Below, in pieces: positions 35,499-44,747 of a stretch of DNA of 64,000 nucleotides. The position numbers and the translations under genes are program-made. How positions within the stretch are numbered: position 1 is the first letter of the stretch; each line of letters starts with the position of its first letter. The stretch is from RSA9 sp036381195 (GTDB taxonomy: Bacteria > Gemmatimonadota > Gemmatimonadetes > Longimicrobiales > RSA9), in NCBI GenBank assembly GCA_036381195.1, contig DASVDH010000081.1, positions 4,577 through 68,576 of the forward strand, in the 5' to 3' direction. The notes under the pieces are model-generated. The model did not search any database. It was not told where the DNA came from and saw only the letters and a list, made by a program, of their open reading frames with translations.

Positions 35499-36356
35499 GT
35501 GTGCCGCCTCTTCGGCATGGCCAGCGGACCCGAGCGTGTCAGGGCGACCTTCTGGCTACTCGACGCGCGGGACTCGCTGGCGCGCCAGAGCCGCCGTGAG
35601 CCGGACGGCACCGGGCTCGGCTGGTACGACCCCGAAACGCAACCCGAACGCCTGCGCGACCCCGAGCCCGCCTGGCGCGACCCGGCATTTTCCCGCGAAG
35701 CCAGGGAGGTGCAGTCCCGCACGTTCATCGCACACGTCCGGCTCGCGTCCGTCGGCGGGCTGACCGTGCAGAACACGCATCCGTTCCTCATGCAGGGCCG
35801 GATGCTCGCGCACAACGGGCACATCGGAGGCCTCCACGAGCTCGAGGCCCGCCTCGGGCCCGCCCGCGAGCTCGTCCAGGGCGACACGGACTCGGAGCGG
35901 TTCCTCGCGCTCGTGACCGTCGAGGCCGAACGCCTCGGCGATGTCGAGAAGGGCCTCCTCTCGGCCGCGCGCTGGGTCGCCGAGCACCTGCCGCTCTACG
36001 CGCTGAACGTCATCCTCACCACGCCCACCGACCTCTGGGCGCTCCGTTATCCCGAGACACACGAGCTGTGGGTCTTCGAGCGCGAGCCGCACGGCGGCCG
36101 CCACCTCGACGCCGCCAGCGCCGCCGGCACCGTGCGCGTGCGCAGCCAGGACCTCGCCCGTCTCCCCAGCGTCATCGTCGCCAGCGAGCCGATGACCGAC
36201 TCGCACGGCTGGACTCTCATGGAGCCCGGCGAGCTGCTCCACGTCGACCGGCGCCTCGGCACGACCCGCCGCGTCGCGCTGCCGGATCCGCCGAAGCACC
36301 AGCTCCGCCTCCAGGACCTCGAACCGCGTGCGGCGGAATCGCAGCGGTCGCGGTAG
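35499..36356 (+). CDS. class II glutamine amidotransferase (YafJ-like)
   Basis: N-terminal-nucleophile hydrolase that releases ammonia from glutamine or acts on a related amide. The GTG at 35499 has a perfect AGGAGG 5 nt upstream, overlapping the gadB stop (TAGGAGG), and gives Met-Cys2-Arg-Leu-Phe-Gly, the canonical start with the catalytic Cys exposed after Met removal. Further class II features: DGTGLGWYD, FIAHVRLASVGG, NTHPFLMQGRMLAHNGHIGG and QGDTDSERF. Length 285 is as in E. coli YafJ (255) plus a small tail; no synthetase domain is attached. Co-translation with gadB makes a link to glutamate/glutamine supply plausible, but this is inference. Confidence 0.88.
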   Translation: MCRLFGMASGPERVRATFWLLDARDSLARQSRREPDGTGLGWYDPETQPERLRDPEPAWRDPAFSREAREVQSRTFIAHVRLASVGGLTVQNTHPFLMQGRMLAHNGHIGGLHELEARLGPARELVQGDTDSERFLALVTVEAERLGDVEKGLLSAARWVAEHLPLYALNVILTTPTDLWALRYPETHELWVFEREPHGGRHLDAASAAGTVRVRSQDLARLPSVIVASEPMTDSHGWTLMEPGELLHVDRRLGTTRRVALPDPPKHQLRLQDLEPRAAESQRSR

Positions 36357-36407
36357 GGAGCGCCGCGATGCCGACGCTCCCGCCGCGGCGCCGGATGTCA
36401 ATAAGTC

Positions 36408-36435
36408 TTTACACGACGTCCGTTTTGATTACATT
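36408..36435 (+). promoter_or_regulatory. candidate promoter of the TraB/GumN gene
   Basis: TTTACA (36408-36413), 16-base spacer, TACATT (36430-36435), inside one of the few A/T-rich islands of the window and about 98 bases before the ATG. It lies just after the amidotransferase stop. Confidence 0.4.
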
Positions 36436-36533
36436 GGCGCCATCCGCTCGAACGGAGGGACCGAGGAGAGCTCCAGCGACGAGGACGGCGGCGCTGTCCG
36501 CGGTCGAGGGCGGCCGCCCCAGGACAGGAGGCG

Positions 36534-37481
36534 ATGGTGATGCTGCATCGACGGAGCCAACGGATTCTCGCCACGGTCGCGCCGCTGGCGCTGGCCGCCG
36601 TGCTGCTCGGGTGGGGCGCACGAGATGGGAGCTCGCCGGAGCAGCCGGGCTGGCTGCCGCTCTGGGAGGTCACGGGCGGCAGCGGCACGGTGCACCTGCT
36701 CGGGTCGATCCACCTGCTGCGGCCCGACATCTACCCGCTGGACCCGACGATCTACGAGGTGTTCGACTCGGCGGACGTCGTGGCCTTCGAGCTGGACGCC
36801 AGCGAGCTGGCGCAGGCGGCTGCGGCGATGATGGCGCGGGGCAGGTACCAGTCCGGCCGCACGATCGCGGACGATCTCCCGGCGGATCTGGTCGGCGAGC
36901 TGGAGCGTCGCGGCCAGGAGCTCTCGCTCCCGTCCGGGGTGGTCCGGGGCATGAAGCCGTGGCTCGCGGCGATGACGCTGTCGGCGCTGGCGCTCCAGCG
37001 CGCCGGGTTCGACGCCGCGTCCGGCATCGACGTCCACTTCCAGCAGCGCGCCGCAGCGGCGGGGAAGCGGACCATGGGGCTGGAGACGGCGGAGGATCAG
37101 CTCTCGGCGCTGGACGGCCTCAGCGCCGAGGCGCAGGTCGTGCTCGTGCGCAGGACGCTCGCCGATCTGGACTCGGCGGCCGCGAAACTGGACCACGCGA
37201 CCACGCTGTGGCAGACCGGCGATGCCGAGGGGCTGGCCACACTGATGACGGAGTCGATGCGTGGCCAGCCGGAGCTGGAAGAGCGTCTCCTCACCAGCCG
37301 CAACCGCAACTGGGTGCCGCAGATCGAGGCGCTGCTGCGCAGCGGCGAGCGCGCGCTGGTGATCGTCGGCATAGGGCACCTGGTGGGCGAGGGCAGTGTC
37401 GTGGACCTGCTCGAGGAGCGCGGCTACACGGTCCGGCGGCTCCGCGCGCACGAGGCCGCGGGCGTCGGCGCTTCGCATTGA
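36534..37481 (+). CDS. TraB/GumN-family protein
   Basis: Secreted or membrane-anchored protein of PF01963, members of which include putative metallopeptidase/hydrolase-like enzymes. AGGAGG lies 3 nt before ATG 36534 and 9 nt before the in-frame ATG 36540, so the latter may be the true start. One N-terminal hydrophobic segment (LATVAPLALAAVLLGWG) serves as signal or anchor. Family motifs: an N-terminal GTVHLLGSIHLLRPD (GxxH), a central AFELDASEL acidic segment, MGLETAEDQL, and C-terminal RNRNWVPQIEALL with VIVGIGHLVG. All expected motifs are present at normal length (315). Molecular function of bacterial members is unproven. Confidence 0.85.
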   Translation: MVMLHRRSQRILATVAPLALAAVLLGWGARDGSSPEQPGWLPLWEVTGGSGTVHLLGSIHLLRPDIYPLDPTIYEVFDSADVVAFELDASELAQAAAAMMARGRYQSGRTIADDLPADLVGELERRGQELSLPSGVVRGMKPWLAAMTLSALALQRAGFDAASGIDVHFQQRAAAAGKRTMGLETAEDQLSALDGLSAEAQVVLVRRTLADLDSAAAKLDHATTLWQTGDAEGLATLMTESMRGQPELEERLLTSRNRNWVPQIEALLRSGERALVIVGIGHLVGEGSVVDLLEERGYTVRRLRAHEAAGVGASH

Positions 37482-37490
37482 GTGCTGGGG

Positions 37491-37510
37491 CGCGGGATCT
37501 CGATCCCGTG
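37491..37510. terminator. candidate bidirectional terminator
   Basis: CGCGGGAT-CTCG-ATCCCGTG, 6-8 bp stem with a CTCG tetraloop, in the gap between the convergent TraB/GumN and RecQ genes. No T-run. Confidence 0.4.
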
Positions 37511-37563
37511 CTCGCGCCGGGCTCGGCGCGGGCCTCGGCGTGGAACGGGATCGGGCGCGCCCC

Positions 37564-39201
37564 TCACGCCGAATCCGTTCCGAGCCCGCGCAGGAACTCC
37601 CGGATCTCGCGCAGGAACAGCTCGCCGTAGCGCTCGAGCTTGGCCGGGCCGACGCCCGGGACGGCGAGCAGCTCCGCGGGCGTGGCCGGGCGCCGGGCCG
37701 CGAGCTCGCGCAGCACGGCGTCGTTGAAGACGATGTACGCCGGCACGTTCTGCCGGTCGGCGAGCCGCTTGCGCAGCGCGCGCAGGCGCTCGAACAGCGC
37801 CTGCTCGCGGGCCGCGGCGCCGCGCCGCTCGCCGCTCGCCCGCCCCACGGGCGCCTGCCCCCACCCGGCGCTCCACGCGCCGGAATCCGGCCGACCGGCC
37901 GCGCTCCGTGATGGCGTGGTCGGCGCCGCCCCCCTCGCATCCCCGCGCCGCAGCATCGCCTCCGCGGCGATCGCCTCGATGGTCCTGCCGTCGCAGATGT
38001 CGCATGATGTGCCGCAGGGCGGGATGCGCTCGTCGAAGTACGCGAGCAGTGAGGCGTGCCGGCACGCCTTCCGCTCGAGCATCCGGAACAGGCGGATGGT
38101 CGCGGCCTGGCGCTCGCGCCTGAGCTCCGGGTCGGCGATGTCGCTCAGGAACCGCTCGTGCAGCTTGACGTCCGCCCACGAGTAGAACGTGCAGCACTCG
38201 GCCGGCAGGCCGTCGCGCCCTGCGCGGCCGATCTCCTGGTACCAGGACTCGACGTCCTTCGGCATGTCGCGGTGGATGACGAACCGCACGTTGGACTTGT
38301 CGATGCCCATGCCGAACGCGATGGTCGCGACGATGACCTCCACGTCGTCGCGCGCGAACGCCTCCTGGTTCTTCGCCCGCTCCTCGTCGCTCAGGCCGGC
38401 GTGGTACGGCAGCGCGCGGATGCCGTTCCTGCGCAGGAACTCGGCCGTCTGCTCGACCGTGTTGCGGGACAGGCAGTACACGATCCCGCTCTCGCCCGCG
38501 TGCGCCCGGATCAGCGCCAGGATCTCGCGGCGCGTGTCGCCCTCCCCCTTCTTGCGGCAGCGGATGCGCAGGTTCGGCCGGAAGAACGACCCCTTGTACC
38601 CGCCCGGCTTGACCATCCCGAGCTGCCGGACGATGTCGCGCGCGACCGGCCGCGTCGCCGTGGCGGTCAGCGCCAGCACGGGGACGCCGAGCTCGGCCTT
38701 CAGCCCCGCGAGCCGGCGGTACGACGGCCGGAAGTCGTGGCCCCACTGGCTGATGCAGTGCGCTTCGTCCACCACGAGTAGCGCGATCGGGCACGTGCGC
38801 AGGATTTCGCGCAGCGAGCCGTCCAGCGCTTCCGGCGCGAGGTACACCAGCTCGTACTCCCCCCGGCGAAGGCCGGAGAGCCGGCGCCGCCGCTCCTCGA
38901 AGTCCAGCGTCGAGTTGATCGTCGTCGCCTTGAAGCCGAGGTCCGTCAGCGCGTCGACCTGGTCCTTCATGAGCGAGATCAGCGGCGAGAGCACCAGCAC
39001 GGTGCCCTGGAGCAGCTTCGCGGGGAGCTGGAACGTCAGCGACTTGCCGGCGCCGGTCGGCATGATGGCGATGCAGTCGCGCCCGGCCAGCACGGTCTCG
39101 ATCACCTCGAGCTGGCCGGGCCGGAACTGCTCGTAGCCGAAGACGTCGCGCAGCACGCGGCGCGCGCGTTCGGCCGGCGTGGCCTGGATCGTGTCCGCCA
39201 C
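37564..39201 (-). CDS. recQ: RecQ-family ATP-dependent DNA helicase lacking a recognisable RQC domain
   Basis: 3'-5' SF2 helicase for recombination and replication-fork repair. Motifs: motif 0 FGYEQFRPGQLEVIE, Walker A MPTGAGKS (residues 48-54), DEAH (145-148) with CISQWGHDFRP aromatic loop, ALTATA, and motifs V/VI IVATIAFGMGIDKSNVRFV and QEIGRAGRDG. A zinc-binding Cys4 set follows (KACRHASL, PPCGTSCDICD), then about 60 residues of low-complexity linker and a C-terminal HRDC domain (about 460-545). The winged-helix RQC domain normally between zinc site and HRDC is not seen, giving 545 residues against about 610 in E. coli. The 12-nt gap to the peptidase gene suggests co-transcription into it. 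Confidence 0.93.
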   Translation of the reverse strand: MADTIQATPAERARRVLRDVFGYEQFRPGQLEVIETVLAGRDCIAIMPTGAGKSLTFQLPAKLLQGTVLVLSPLISLMKDQVDALTDLGFKATTINSTLDFEERRRRLSGLRRGEYELVYLAPEALDGSLREILRTCPIALLVVDEAHCISQWGHDFRPSYRRLAGLKAELGVPVLALTATATRPVARDIVRQLGMVKPGGYKGSFFRPNLRIRCRKKGEGDTRREILALIRAHAGESGIVYCLSRNTVEQTAEFLRRNGIRALPYHAGLSDEERAKNQEAFARDDVEVIVATIAFGMGIDKSNVRFVIHRDMPKDVESWYQEIGRAGRDGLPAECCTFYSWADVKLHERFLSDIADPELRRERQAATIRLFRMLERKACRHASLLAYFDERIPPCGTSCDICDGRTIEAIAAEAMLRRGDARGAAPTTPSRSAAGRPDSGAWSAGWGQAPVGRASGERRGAAAREQALFERLRALRKRLADRQNVPAYIVFNDAVLRELAARRPATPAELLAVPGVGPAKLERYGELFLREIREFLRGLGTDSA

Positions 39202-39213
39202 TCGCTCCGGCTC

Positions 39214-42200
39214 TCAGCGCTGTCCCGCCCCGTCACTCGCCGTGTTCGCCACCGGCGCGCGGTTCGGGTAGCGCGGCTTGTTCGGCCGCAGGGGCGGGTT
39301 GGTCTCGAGCAGCCGCAGTGCCTCCTGGATCGCGCGCTCGAGCTGCGGATCCTCTCCGCGCGCGAGCCGCGCCGGGTCGGCCTCGACCTCGATGTCCGGG
39401 TCCACGCCATGGCCCTCGATGATCCACTCGCCGTCGATGCTGTACATGCCGAACGTCGGCACGGTCACGATGCCGCCGTCCACGAGCGGCGGCGCGCCGC
39501 TGATGCCGATCAACCCGCCCCACGTCCGCTTGCCGATCAGCGGCCCCAGCCCCGCGGACTTGAAGTAGAACGGGAACGCGTCGCCGCCGGATCCGCTCCA
39601 CTCGTTGATCAGCATCACCTTCGGCCCCGCGTGCGCGATGGGCGGCCACTGCCAGTCGCGGCCGCTGCGCACGCCCCAGAAGTTGTAGATGGGCCGGCTC
39701 AGCAGCTCGACGAAGCGGTCCGGGATCTGGCCGCCGCTGTTGAAGCGCTCGTCGATGATGAGCGCATCCATGTGCGCCTGCCCGTAGAACTGGCGCGCCA
39801 GCTCGTTCTGCCCGTTGATCCCGGTGTCCGGCACGTAGATGTAGCCGACGCGGCCGTTCGTCGCCTCCAGCACGTGGCGGCGGTTTGCTTCGATCCACGC
39901 CAGGTTGCGGAGCCGGTACTCGCTCGAGAGCGTCTCGACCAGCACGGTCCGCGCGCCGTCCATCGTCGGCCGGGAGTTCACCGTCAGCGCGACGGTCTTG
40001 CCCGCCAGTCCCTGGAACGCGGCCCACGGGTCCCTGGAGGTGTCGAGCGGCACGCCGTTCACGGCCAGGAGGTAATCGCCCTCGCGCACGTCCACGCCCG
40101 GCTGCGCGAGCGGCGAGCGGACCTCGCTGTCCCACGGCGCGCCTTCGATGATGCGCGCGATGCGGTAGGCGCCGTTCTCGAGCGTGAAGTCCACGCCCAG
40201 CATGCCCACGCCGCGCCGCGCGGGCTGCTCCAGGTCTCCGCCGCCGCGGTACGTGTGCGAGGCGTTCAGCTCCGCGATCAGCTCGCCGATCACGAAGTTC
40301 ACGTCCTCACGGCTGACCGCGTCCTCGATCAACGGCGCGTAATGCCGCCGCATGGCCTCCCAGTCCACGCCGTGCATGCCGGGATCGTAGAAGTAGTCGC
40401 GCTCGAAGCGCCATGCATCCGCGAAGAGCTGCCGCCACTCCGCGCGCGGGTCCACCGTCGTCTCGAGGTTCGCCGTCGCCAGCGTCTTGTCCAGCTTCTG
40501 GTTCGGCCGCGGGTCGATGATCGCGAACCGGTCCTGGTGCCGGACCAGGAGCTTCTTGCCGTCCGCCGAGACGAGGAACGTGTTCGCGTCCTCGACGATC
40601 GTCTCTTCCTTCCGCTCCTTCAGGTCGTACGCGACGATGGGATTCTTCTCGTCGTCCGCGCCGGTCCGCGTGTGTTTGTGGTACAGCACCTTTCCAGAGA
40701 TCGCGGCCAGCTCGCCGTAGTTGCCGGGCTTCGGCGGCAGCACGACCAGCCGGCGCTCGAAGTCCTCCAGGTCAATGGCCACGGGCGCCGGTGACGGAGA
40801 TGACGACGTCGTCGCCTCCTCCTTCTTCTCCCGCTCCTGCGCCGCGCTCGTGTCCCGCACCGGCTCCTCGTCGTTGCGCGGCGCGAGGGGCGAGGGCACG
40901 TCGCGGCGGAGCGGCACGGCGGCGATTACCGTCGCGTTCGCGTAGATCCAGGTGTTGTCCAGCGCGCTGTACGACGGCTGGAAGTGCCGCTGCGTCAGGA
41001 AGTAGAGGTACTTGCCCTCCGGATCGAAGACCGGCTGGGACGCGCTGTAGAAGCCGCTCGTGACCTGGTGCCGCTCGTTGCGCTGCGTGTCGTAGAGGAA
41101 TATGGCCTGCGACCGGCTCGGCAGGTCGCGGCTGTACGCGATCCAGTGGCTGTCCGCGGACCAGCTCACGCGGAAATTCTCCAGCGCGCCGTGCGTGTAG
41201 TAGTTCGCCGTGTCGATAACGCGGCTCTGGCCGGACGCCACGTCCAGCAAGTGGATGCGCTGTGCCTGGTCGATGAACGCGATGCGCTTCGCGTCCGGCG
41301 ACCAGTACGGCTGGTAACGGAACCCGGGCCCCAGCCGCGTGACCGTACGCTCCTCGCCTGAGCCGTCCGCCGGGCGGATCGTCAGCTCGTATTCGCCCGT
41401 CCGGTCGCTCCAGTAGGCGATGTACCGCCCGTCCGGCGACCACGCGGGGTAGCGCTCCGCGCTCCCGGACCGCGCCGTCAGGTTCAGCGGGACGCCGTGC
41501 TCCGCCGGCACGGTGAAGACGTCACCCCGCGCGGCGAAGACCGCGCGCTTGCCGGTCGGGCCGATGCCAAAGCTCTGGATGGCCGAGCCGACGCGCACGA
41601 CGCGCGGCCTGAGCGAGGCCAGGTCGGTCGTGACCTGCACCTTCACCTCGCGCGTCTGTTCGGTGGCGAGGTCGAGGAGGTAGAGCCGGCCGCCGTTCTC
41701 GAACACGATGTCTGACGGCCCGATCGCCGGGAAGCGGACGTCGTCCTCGGTGAAATGCGTGACCTGGCGGAGCTGCTCGGTGCGGCGGTCGTACGCCCAC
41801 AGGTTGTAGCGCTGCGCGGCCCCGCGATCCGAGATGAAGTACAGCGTCTCGCCGTGCCACATCGGCTGCGAGTCGTTGGCGTCGGAGGCCGCGACCTTGC
41901 GCGCGCGGTTCTCCCGCAGGTCGTAGATCCAGATGTCCTGCGCCCAGCCGCCGCGGTAGCGCTTCCAGGTGCGGAAGTCGCGCGTGCTCGGCGTGTACGC
42001 GATCAGCCGCGCGTCCGCCGTGAGCGCGCCGAACTCGCCGTACGGCATGGGCAGCTTCTCGGGCAGCCCGCCCCGCGCCGCCACGCGGTACAGCTTGTTG
42101 AACCGGTCCTTCTCGCTGGTCATCGACGTGGCGAACAGCAGCGACCTGCCGTCCGGGTACCAGTCGATCAGCCGGTCAGGAGCGGGATGGTGCGTGACGC

Positions 42201-42510
42201 GCCGCGGGATGCCGCCGGCCGCGGGGATCACGTAGATGTCCTGGTTGCCGTCGTAGTTCCCGCTGAAGGCGATCTCGCGGCCGTCCGGCGAGAAGCGAGG
42301 GAAGCTCTCCTCGCCCGCCGGCGTCGTGAGCCGATTCGCGACGCCGCCCTCCTTCGGCACGACCCAGATGTCGCCGCCGTAGACGAACGCAATGTGCGTC
42401 GCGGAGACGTCCGGGTAGCGGAGCAGGCGGGCATCCACCTGCGCGGAGAGCGGTGCGGCGAGCGCCAGCAGCAGAGCCGGCGGCAGCATGCGGCGCATGA
42501 AGCCAGGCAT
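39214..42510 (-). CDS. tricorn-protease-like S41 family serine peptidase
   Basis: Large secreted peptidase, about 1098 residues from ATG 42510 (AGGAGG 4 nt upstream) with a signal peptide ending at PLSAQ. N-terminal half: WD40/TolB-like propellers with repeated SPDGREIAFSG and SPDGRYIAYWS strands. Then a central helical C1 domain, a PDZ domain (GVDVREGDYLLAVNGVPLD) and a C-terminal S41 catalytic domain with Ser nucleophile in NEWSGSGGDAFPFYFK and GVDPDIEV near the end. This order (six-blade, seven-blade, C1, PDZ, C2) is that of archaeal tricorn. The signal peptide indicates periplasmic use, so it probably digests peptides outside the cytoplasm. A 355-base spacer with 19-bp repeats precedes it. 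Confidence 0.93.
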   Translation of the reverse strand: MPGFMRRMLPPALLLALAAPLSAQVDARLLRYPDVSATHIAFVYGGDIWVVPKEGGVANRLTTPAGEESFPRFSPDGREIAFSGNYDGNQDIYVIPAAGGIPRRVTHHPAPDRLIDWYPDGRSLLFATSMTSEKDRFNKLYRVAARGGLPEKLPMPYGEFGALTADARLIAYTPSTRDFRTWKRYRGGWAQDIWIYDLRENRARKVAASDANDSQPMWHGETLYFISDRGAAQRYNLWAYDRRTEQLRQVTHFTEDDVRFPAIGPSDIVFENGGRLYLLDLATEQTREVKVQVTTDLASLRPRVVRVGSAIQSFGIGPTGKRAVFAARGDVFTVPAEHGVPLNLTARSGSAERYPAWSPDGRYIAYWSDRTGEYELTIRPADGSGEERTVTRLGPGFRYQPYWSPDAKRIAFIDQAQRIHLLDVASGQSRVIDTANYYTHGALENFRVSWSADSHWIAYSRDLPSRSQAIFLYDTQRNERHQVTSGFYSASQPVFDPEGKYLYFLTQRHFQPSYSALDNTWIYANATVIAAVPLRRDVPSPLAPRNDEEPVRDTSAAQEREKKEEATTSSSPSPAPVAIDLEDFERRLVVLPPKPGNYGELAAISGKVLYHKHTRTGADDEKNPIVAYDLKERKEETIVEDANTFLVSADGKKLLVRHQDRFAIIDPRPNQKLDKTLATANLETTVDPRAEWRQLFADAWRFERDYFYDPGMHGVDWEAMRRHYAPLIEDAVSREDVNFVIGELIAELNASHTYRGGGDLEQPARRGVGMLGVDFTLENGAYRIARIIEGAPWDSEVRSPLAQPGVDVREGDYLLAVNGVPLDTSRDPWAAFQGLAGKTVALTVNSRPTMDGARTVLVETLSSEYRLRNLAWIEANRRHVLEATNGRVGYIYVPDTGINGQNELARQFYGQAHMDALIIDERFNSGGQIPDRFVELLSRPIYNFWGVRSGRDWQWPPIAHAGPKVMLINEWSGSGGDAFPFYFKSAGLGPLIGKRTWGGLIGISGAPPLVDGGIVTVPTFGMYSIDGEWIIEGHGVDPDIEVEADPARLARGEDPQLERAIQEALRLLETNPPLRPNKPRYPNRAPVANTASDGAGQR

Positions 42511-42721
42511 TGGCCTCCTCCCGGTTGGAGAGCGGTGGGGTGGGGTCCCTGCTTCGATGCCGACGGGGCCGCCGCGGGTTGCCCCGGGGCGGCCGCGCGG
42601 GCCCGGTCCGCAGACCGCACTACGCCCGCGGCGGCGCCCGCGGTTTCGCGTCACCCGCGGACCCGCTCGGGGAGGCTACTCGGAAGCAGGTGGTGGGGCA
42701 AGGAGGCGCCGCCGCGGGCGG

Positions 42722-42835
42722 CCGCGGCGGTGGCGTGCTACCGCGGCGGGGCCGTACTGCCGCGGCGGTGGCGTGCTACCGCGGCGGTGGCGTGCTGCCT
42801 CGGCGGGTCCGTACTGCCGCGGCGGGGGCCGGCGC
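42722..42835. repeat. 19-bp tandem repeat, five copies plus partial
   Basis: Units CCGCGGCGGTGGCGTGCTA at 42722 and 42760, one-base variant at 42779, and a second subtype CCGCGGCGGGGCCGTACTG at 42741 and 42798 (latter with changes), then a partial at 42817. Period is exactly 19. The array lies between the dps stop and the peptidase start, both minus, so it is transcribed if the two genes are co-transcribed. The rest of 42511-42864 shows nothing else. Confidence 0.85.
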
Positions 42836-42864
42836 TCGCCGCGCCCGGCCCCCCGCCGCCCGGC

Positions 42865-43458
42865 TCAGACGGTGACGAGCGGCCGATCCACCAGGTGTTC
42901 GGCGATGAACCACACCTGGAGCTCGTTCGTGCGGAGCACGTCCGAGACTAGGATGTCGTTGGTGACGAGGTCGCTCATCTCGTCGGCCCGCTGCGCGAGC
43001 TCGCGCGCCTCCTTGATGACGATCTCGTGGGCGTCGAGCAGACGGGAGAGCATGGCGGGGACCTCTTCGGCCCCGTCCGGCGGCCGCGGGATACTGGTGA
43101 TCTCCGCGACGTGGCGCGGGTCGCCCACCGCGATCGCGCCCAGCGTCTGCACCCGCTCGGCAAGGAGGTCCACGAGCTTCTCCTGCTGCTCCGCGTGCCG
43201 GTCCAGCAGCAGATGGAGCTGGTAGAACGTGGCGCCGCGCATCAGCCAGTGGCTCTTCTTGTAGAGGTCGTGCAGGATGCGCGTATCCGCGAGGACCTGG
43301 TTCAGTTTCGCCGCCATCTCGCTGCGCACGTCTTCCGTGAGGCCCAACGGCATGTCGCGGAGCTGGTCGAAGCGCTGGACCTCGCGGCTGTGCTGGTGGA
43401 GGTGCGGCTGGCTCTCCCCCGGTGGCGAATGCGGTCTGGGAACGGCTGCGCTGGCCAT
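42865..43458 (-). CDS. dps: Dps-family ferritin-like DNA-protection protein
   Basis: Dodecameric iron-oxidising mini-ferritin that protects DNA from peroxide. ATG 43458 with AGGAG 6 nt upstream; 197 residues, longer than usual (about 160-170) because of a 40-residue polar, His/Pro-rich N-terminal tail that could bind DNA or metal. Ferroxidase residues at the inter-subunit site are in place: KSHWLMRG (His70, Trp71), QLHLLLDRHAEQ (His82, Asp86, Glu90), with the helix ending VQTLGAIA as in Dps. Good match through EIVIKEARELAQRADE. Divergent from the GGDEF gene over a 414-base spacer; an OxyR- or Fur-type site could be there but was not recognised. Confidence 0.92.
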   Translation of the reverse strand: MASAAVPRPHSPPGESQPHLHQHSREVQRFDQLRDMPLGLTEDVRSEMAAKLNQVLADTRILHDLYKKSHWLMRGATFYQLHLLLDRHAEQQEKLVDLLAERVQTLGAIAVGDPRHVAEITSIPRPPDGAEEVPAMLSRLLDAHEIVIKEARELAQRADEMSDLVTNDILVSDVLRTNELQVWFIAEHLVDRPLVTV

Positions 43459-43872
43459 CGGCTCTCCTCTCGATCCCTGACCGGCTGGCCCGTTGGCCGC
43501 CGGCGTCACCCGGTCGTTGCCCGGCCCCCGTTCCTCGGCGGCGCCGGCGTGTCCTCCCGGCGCCAGCCGGGCAGGGGTCCGGGCAGACGTGCCCGAAGCA
43601 AGGGCCGTACCCGGGGCTGCGCGGGCGCGCGCCCGTCAGGCGCGGGCGAAGCCGCCAGCCGTAGGCGTCCGGGCGGAATGGCTGGCCCAGCGCGCCTTGC
43701 GTCCGGCGGCGCCTGCCCATACCCTGTCGCGCGCCCGCAGAAAGACGCGGCGGCACATCGAATTCCCCCACGAACACGCCGGATGAGAACGATAACGAAG
43801 TCGTTCGCAAGGGCGTCGTCCATCGGTGCGTCCGGACAGCCGCGGGAGGGGCGCGCCAGATCTCGCTGGTCA
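43459..43872. other. divergent intergenic region between dps and the GGDEF gene
   Basis: 414 bases with no supported gene. Contains the hairpin CCCGGC-GCCA-GCCGGG at 43556-43571. An in-frame ATG at 43783 could extend the GGDEF protein by 30 polar residues. No clear promoter pair was recognised. Confidence 0.4.
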
Positions 43873-44577
43873 ATGAACTCGCCCTTCTGTCACTTCGCCT
43901 TCCCGCCGGAGACCGCGCCGCTGGCCATTCCCGCGCCGGCACTGCACGTGGTGTTCGGCGGCAGTGTCCTCGGCGCGATGCTCGTTGCCGGCGTCGTCGC
44001 GTACCGGTTCAGGCTCGAGATCGACCGCGCGGAGGCGGCGCTCACGCGTTCCAACGAAGAGCTGGCCCGGCTCTCCGGTCTGGACCCGCTGACGGGCCTG
44101 GCAAACCGCCGTACCCTGGACGAGTGCCTGGCCCGCGAGTGCGCGAGGCTGCGGCGGCCTGGCCAGCAGATCGCGGTGCTGCTGTGTGACGTGGACCACT
44201 TCAAGGCCTACAACGACCACTACGGCACCTGGCGGGCGATGCCTGCCTCAAGCGCGTGGCCGATGTGCTCATCTGCGTCGTGCGGCGGGTCAACGACGTC
44301 GTCGCTCGATACGGCGGCGAGGAGTTCGTCGTCGTTTCTGCCCGCGACGGACTACGAGGGCGCGCTCCGCATCGCCGAAGAAGCGCGCGCGCGGGTGAGC
44401 GCGCTCGGGATCCCGCACGAGCGCTCCGACGTGGCGCGGGTCGTCACGTTGAGTGTCGGCGTTGCGTGCTCGGATCCCGCCACGCTCCTGGCGCCGGAGG
44501 ACCTGCTCCGCCAGGCCGATGCGGCATTGTACGCTGCCAAGCGGGCCGGCAGGAACTGCGTCATGCGTTACGCCTGA
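43873..44577 (+). pseudogene. membrane GGDEF diguanylate-cyclase-like gene disrupted by two compensating frameshifts
   Basis: The frame opens with MNSPFCHFAF, a membrane helix (VVFGGSVLGAMLVAGVVAY), a short coiled coil and a typical GGDEF start: LDPLTGLANRRTLDE and VLLCDVDHFKAYNDHYG. At about 44225 one base is missing relative to the family (HYGHLAGDACL would need GGCCAC, the sequence has GGCAC). The next 110 bases encode KRVADVLICVVRRV, then RYGGEEFVVV in the +1 frame, with GGEEF at 44313-44327. An extra T at 44335-44337 restores the frame to LPATDYEGALRIAEEARARV and DAALYAAKRAGRN. As read, the open frame lacks the catalytic GGEEF loop. Either an inactivated cyclase or two indel errors; corrected, it would be an active-type enzyme. 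Alternative start 43783. Confidence 0.75.
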
Positions 44578-44747
44578 CGCTGGGTCGGGCGGCCCGCGGC
44601 CGACGCCGGCTCGCGCGGCTGTCCCCCAGACATGGTGCGGCGGCCTGGGTGGCACGGGGCTGGCAGTCGGTTCAGCCGCGGTTCCGCGGTGCGCGCCGCC
44701 GGGCACGGGCGCGGCGGCTGACGCGGGGGCCTTCAGCGGCGGAGACA

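Noticed and set aside
43027..43872. 5' extension of the GGDEF frame back into dps
   Set aside because: The extension is antisense to dps and has no family resemblance; membrane segment and start fit 43783 or 43873.
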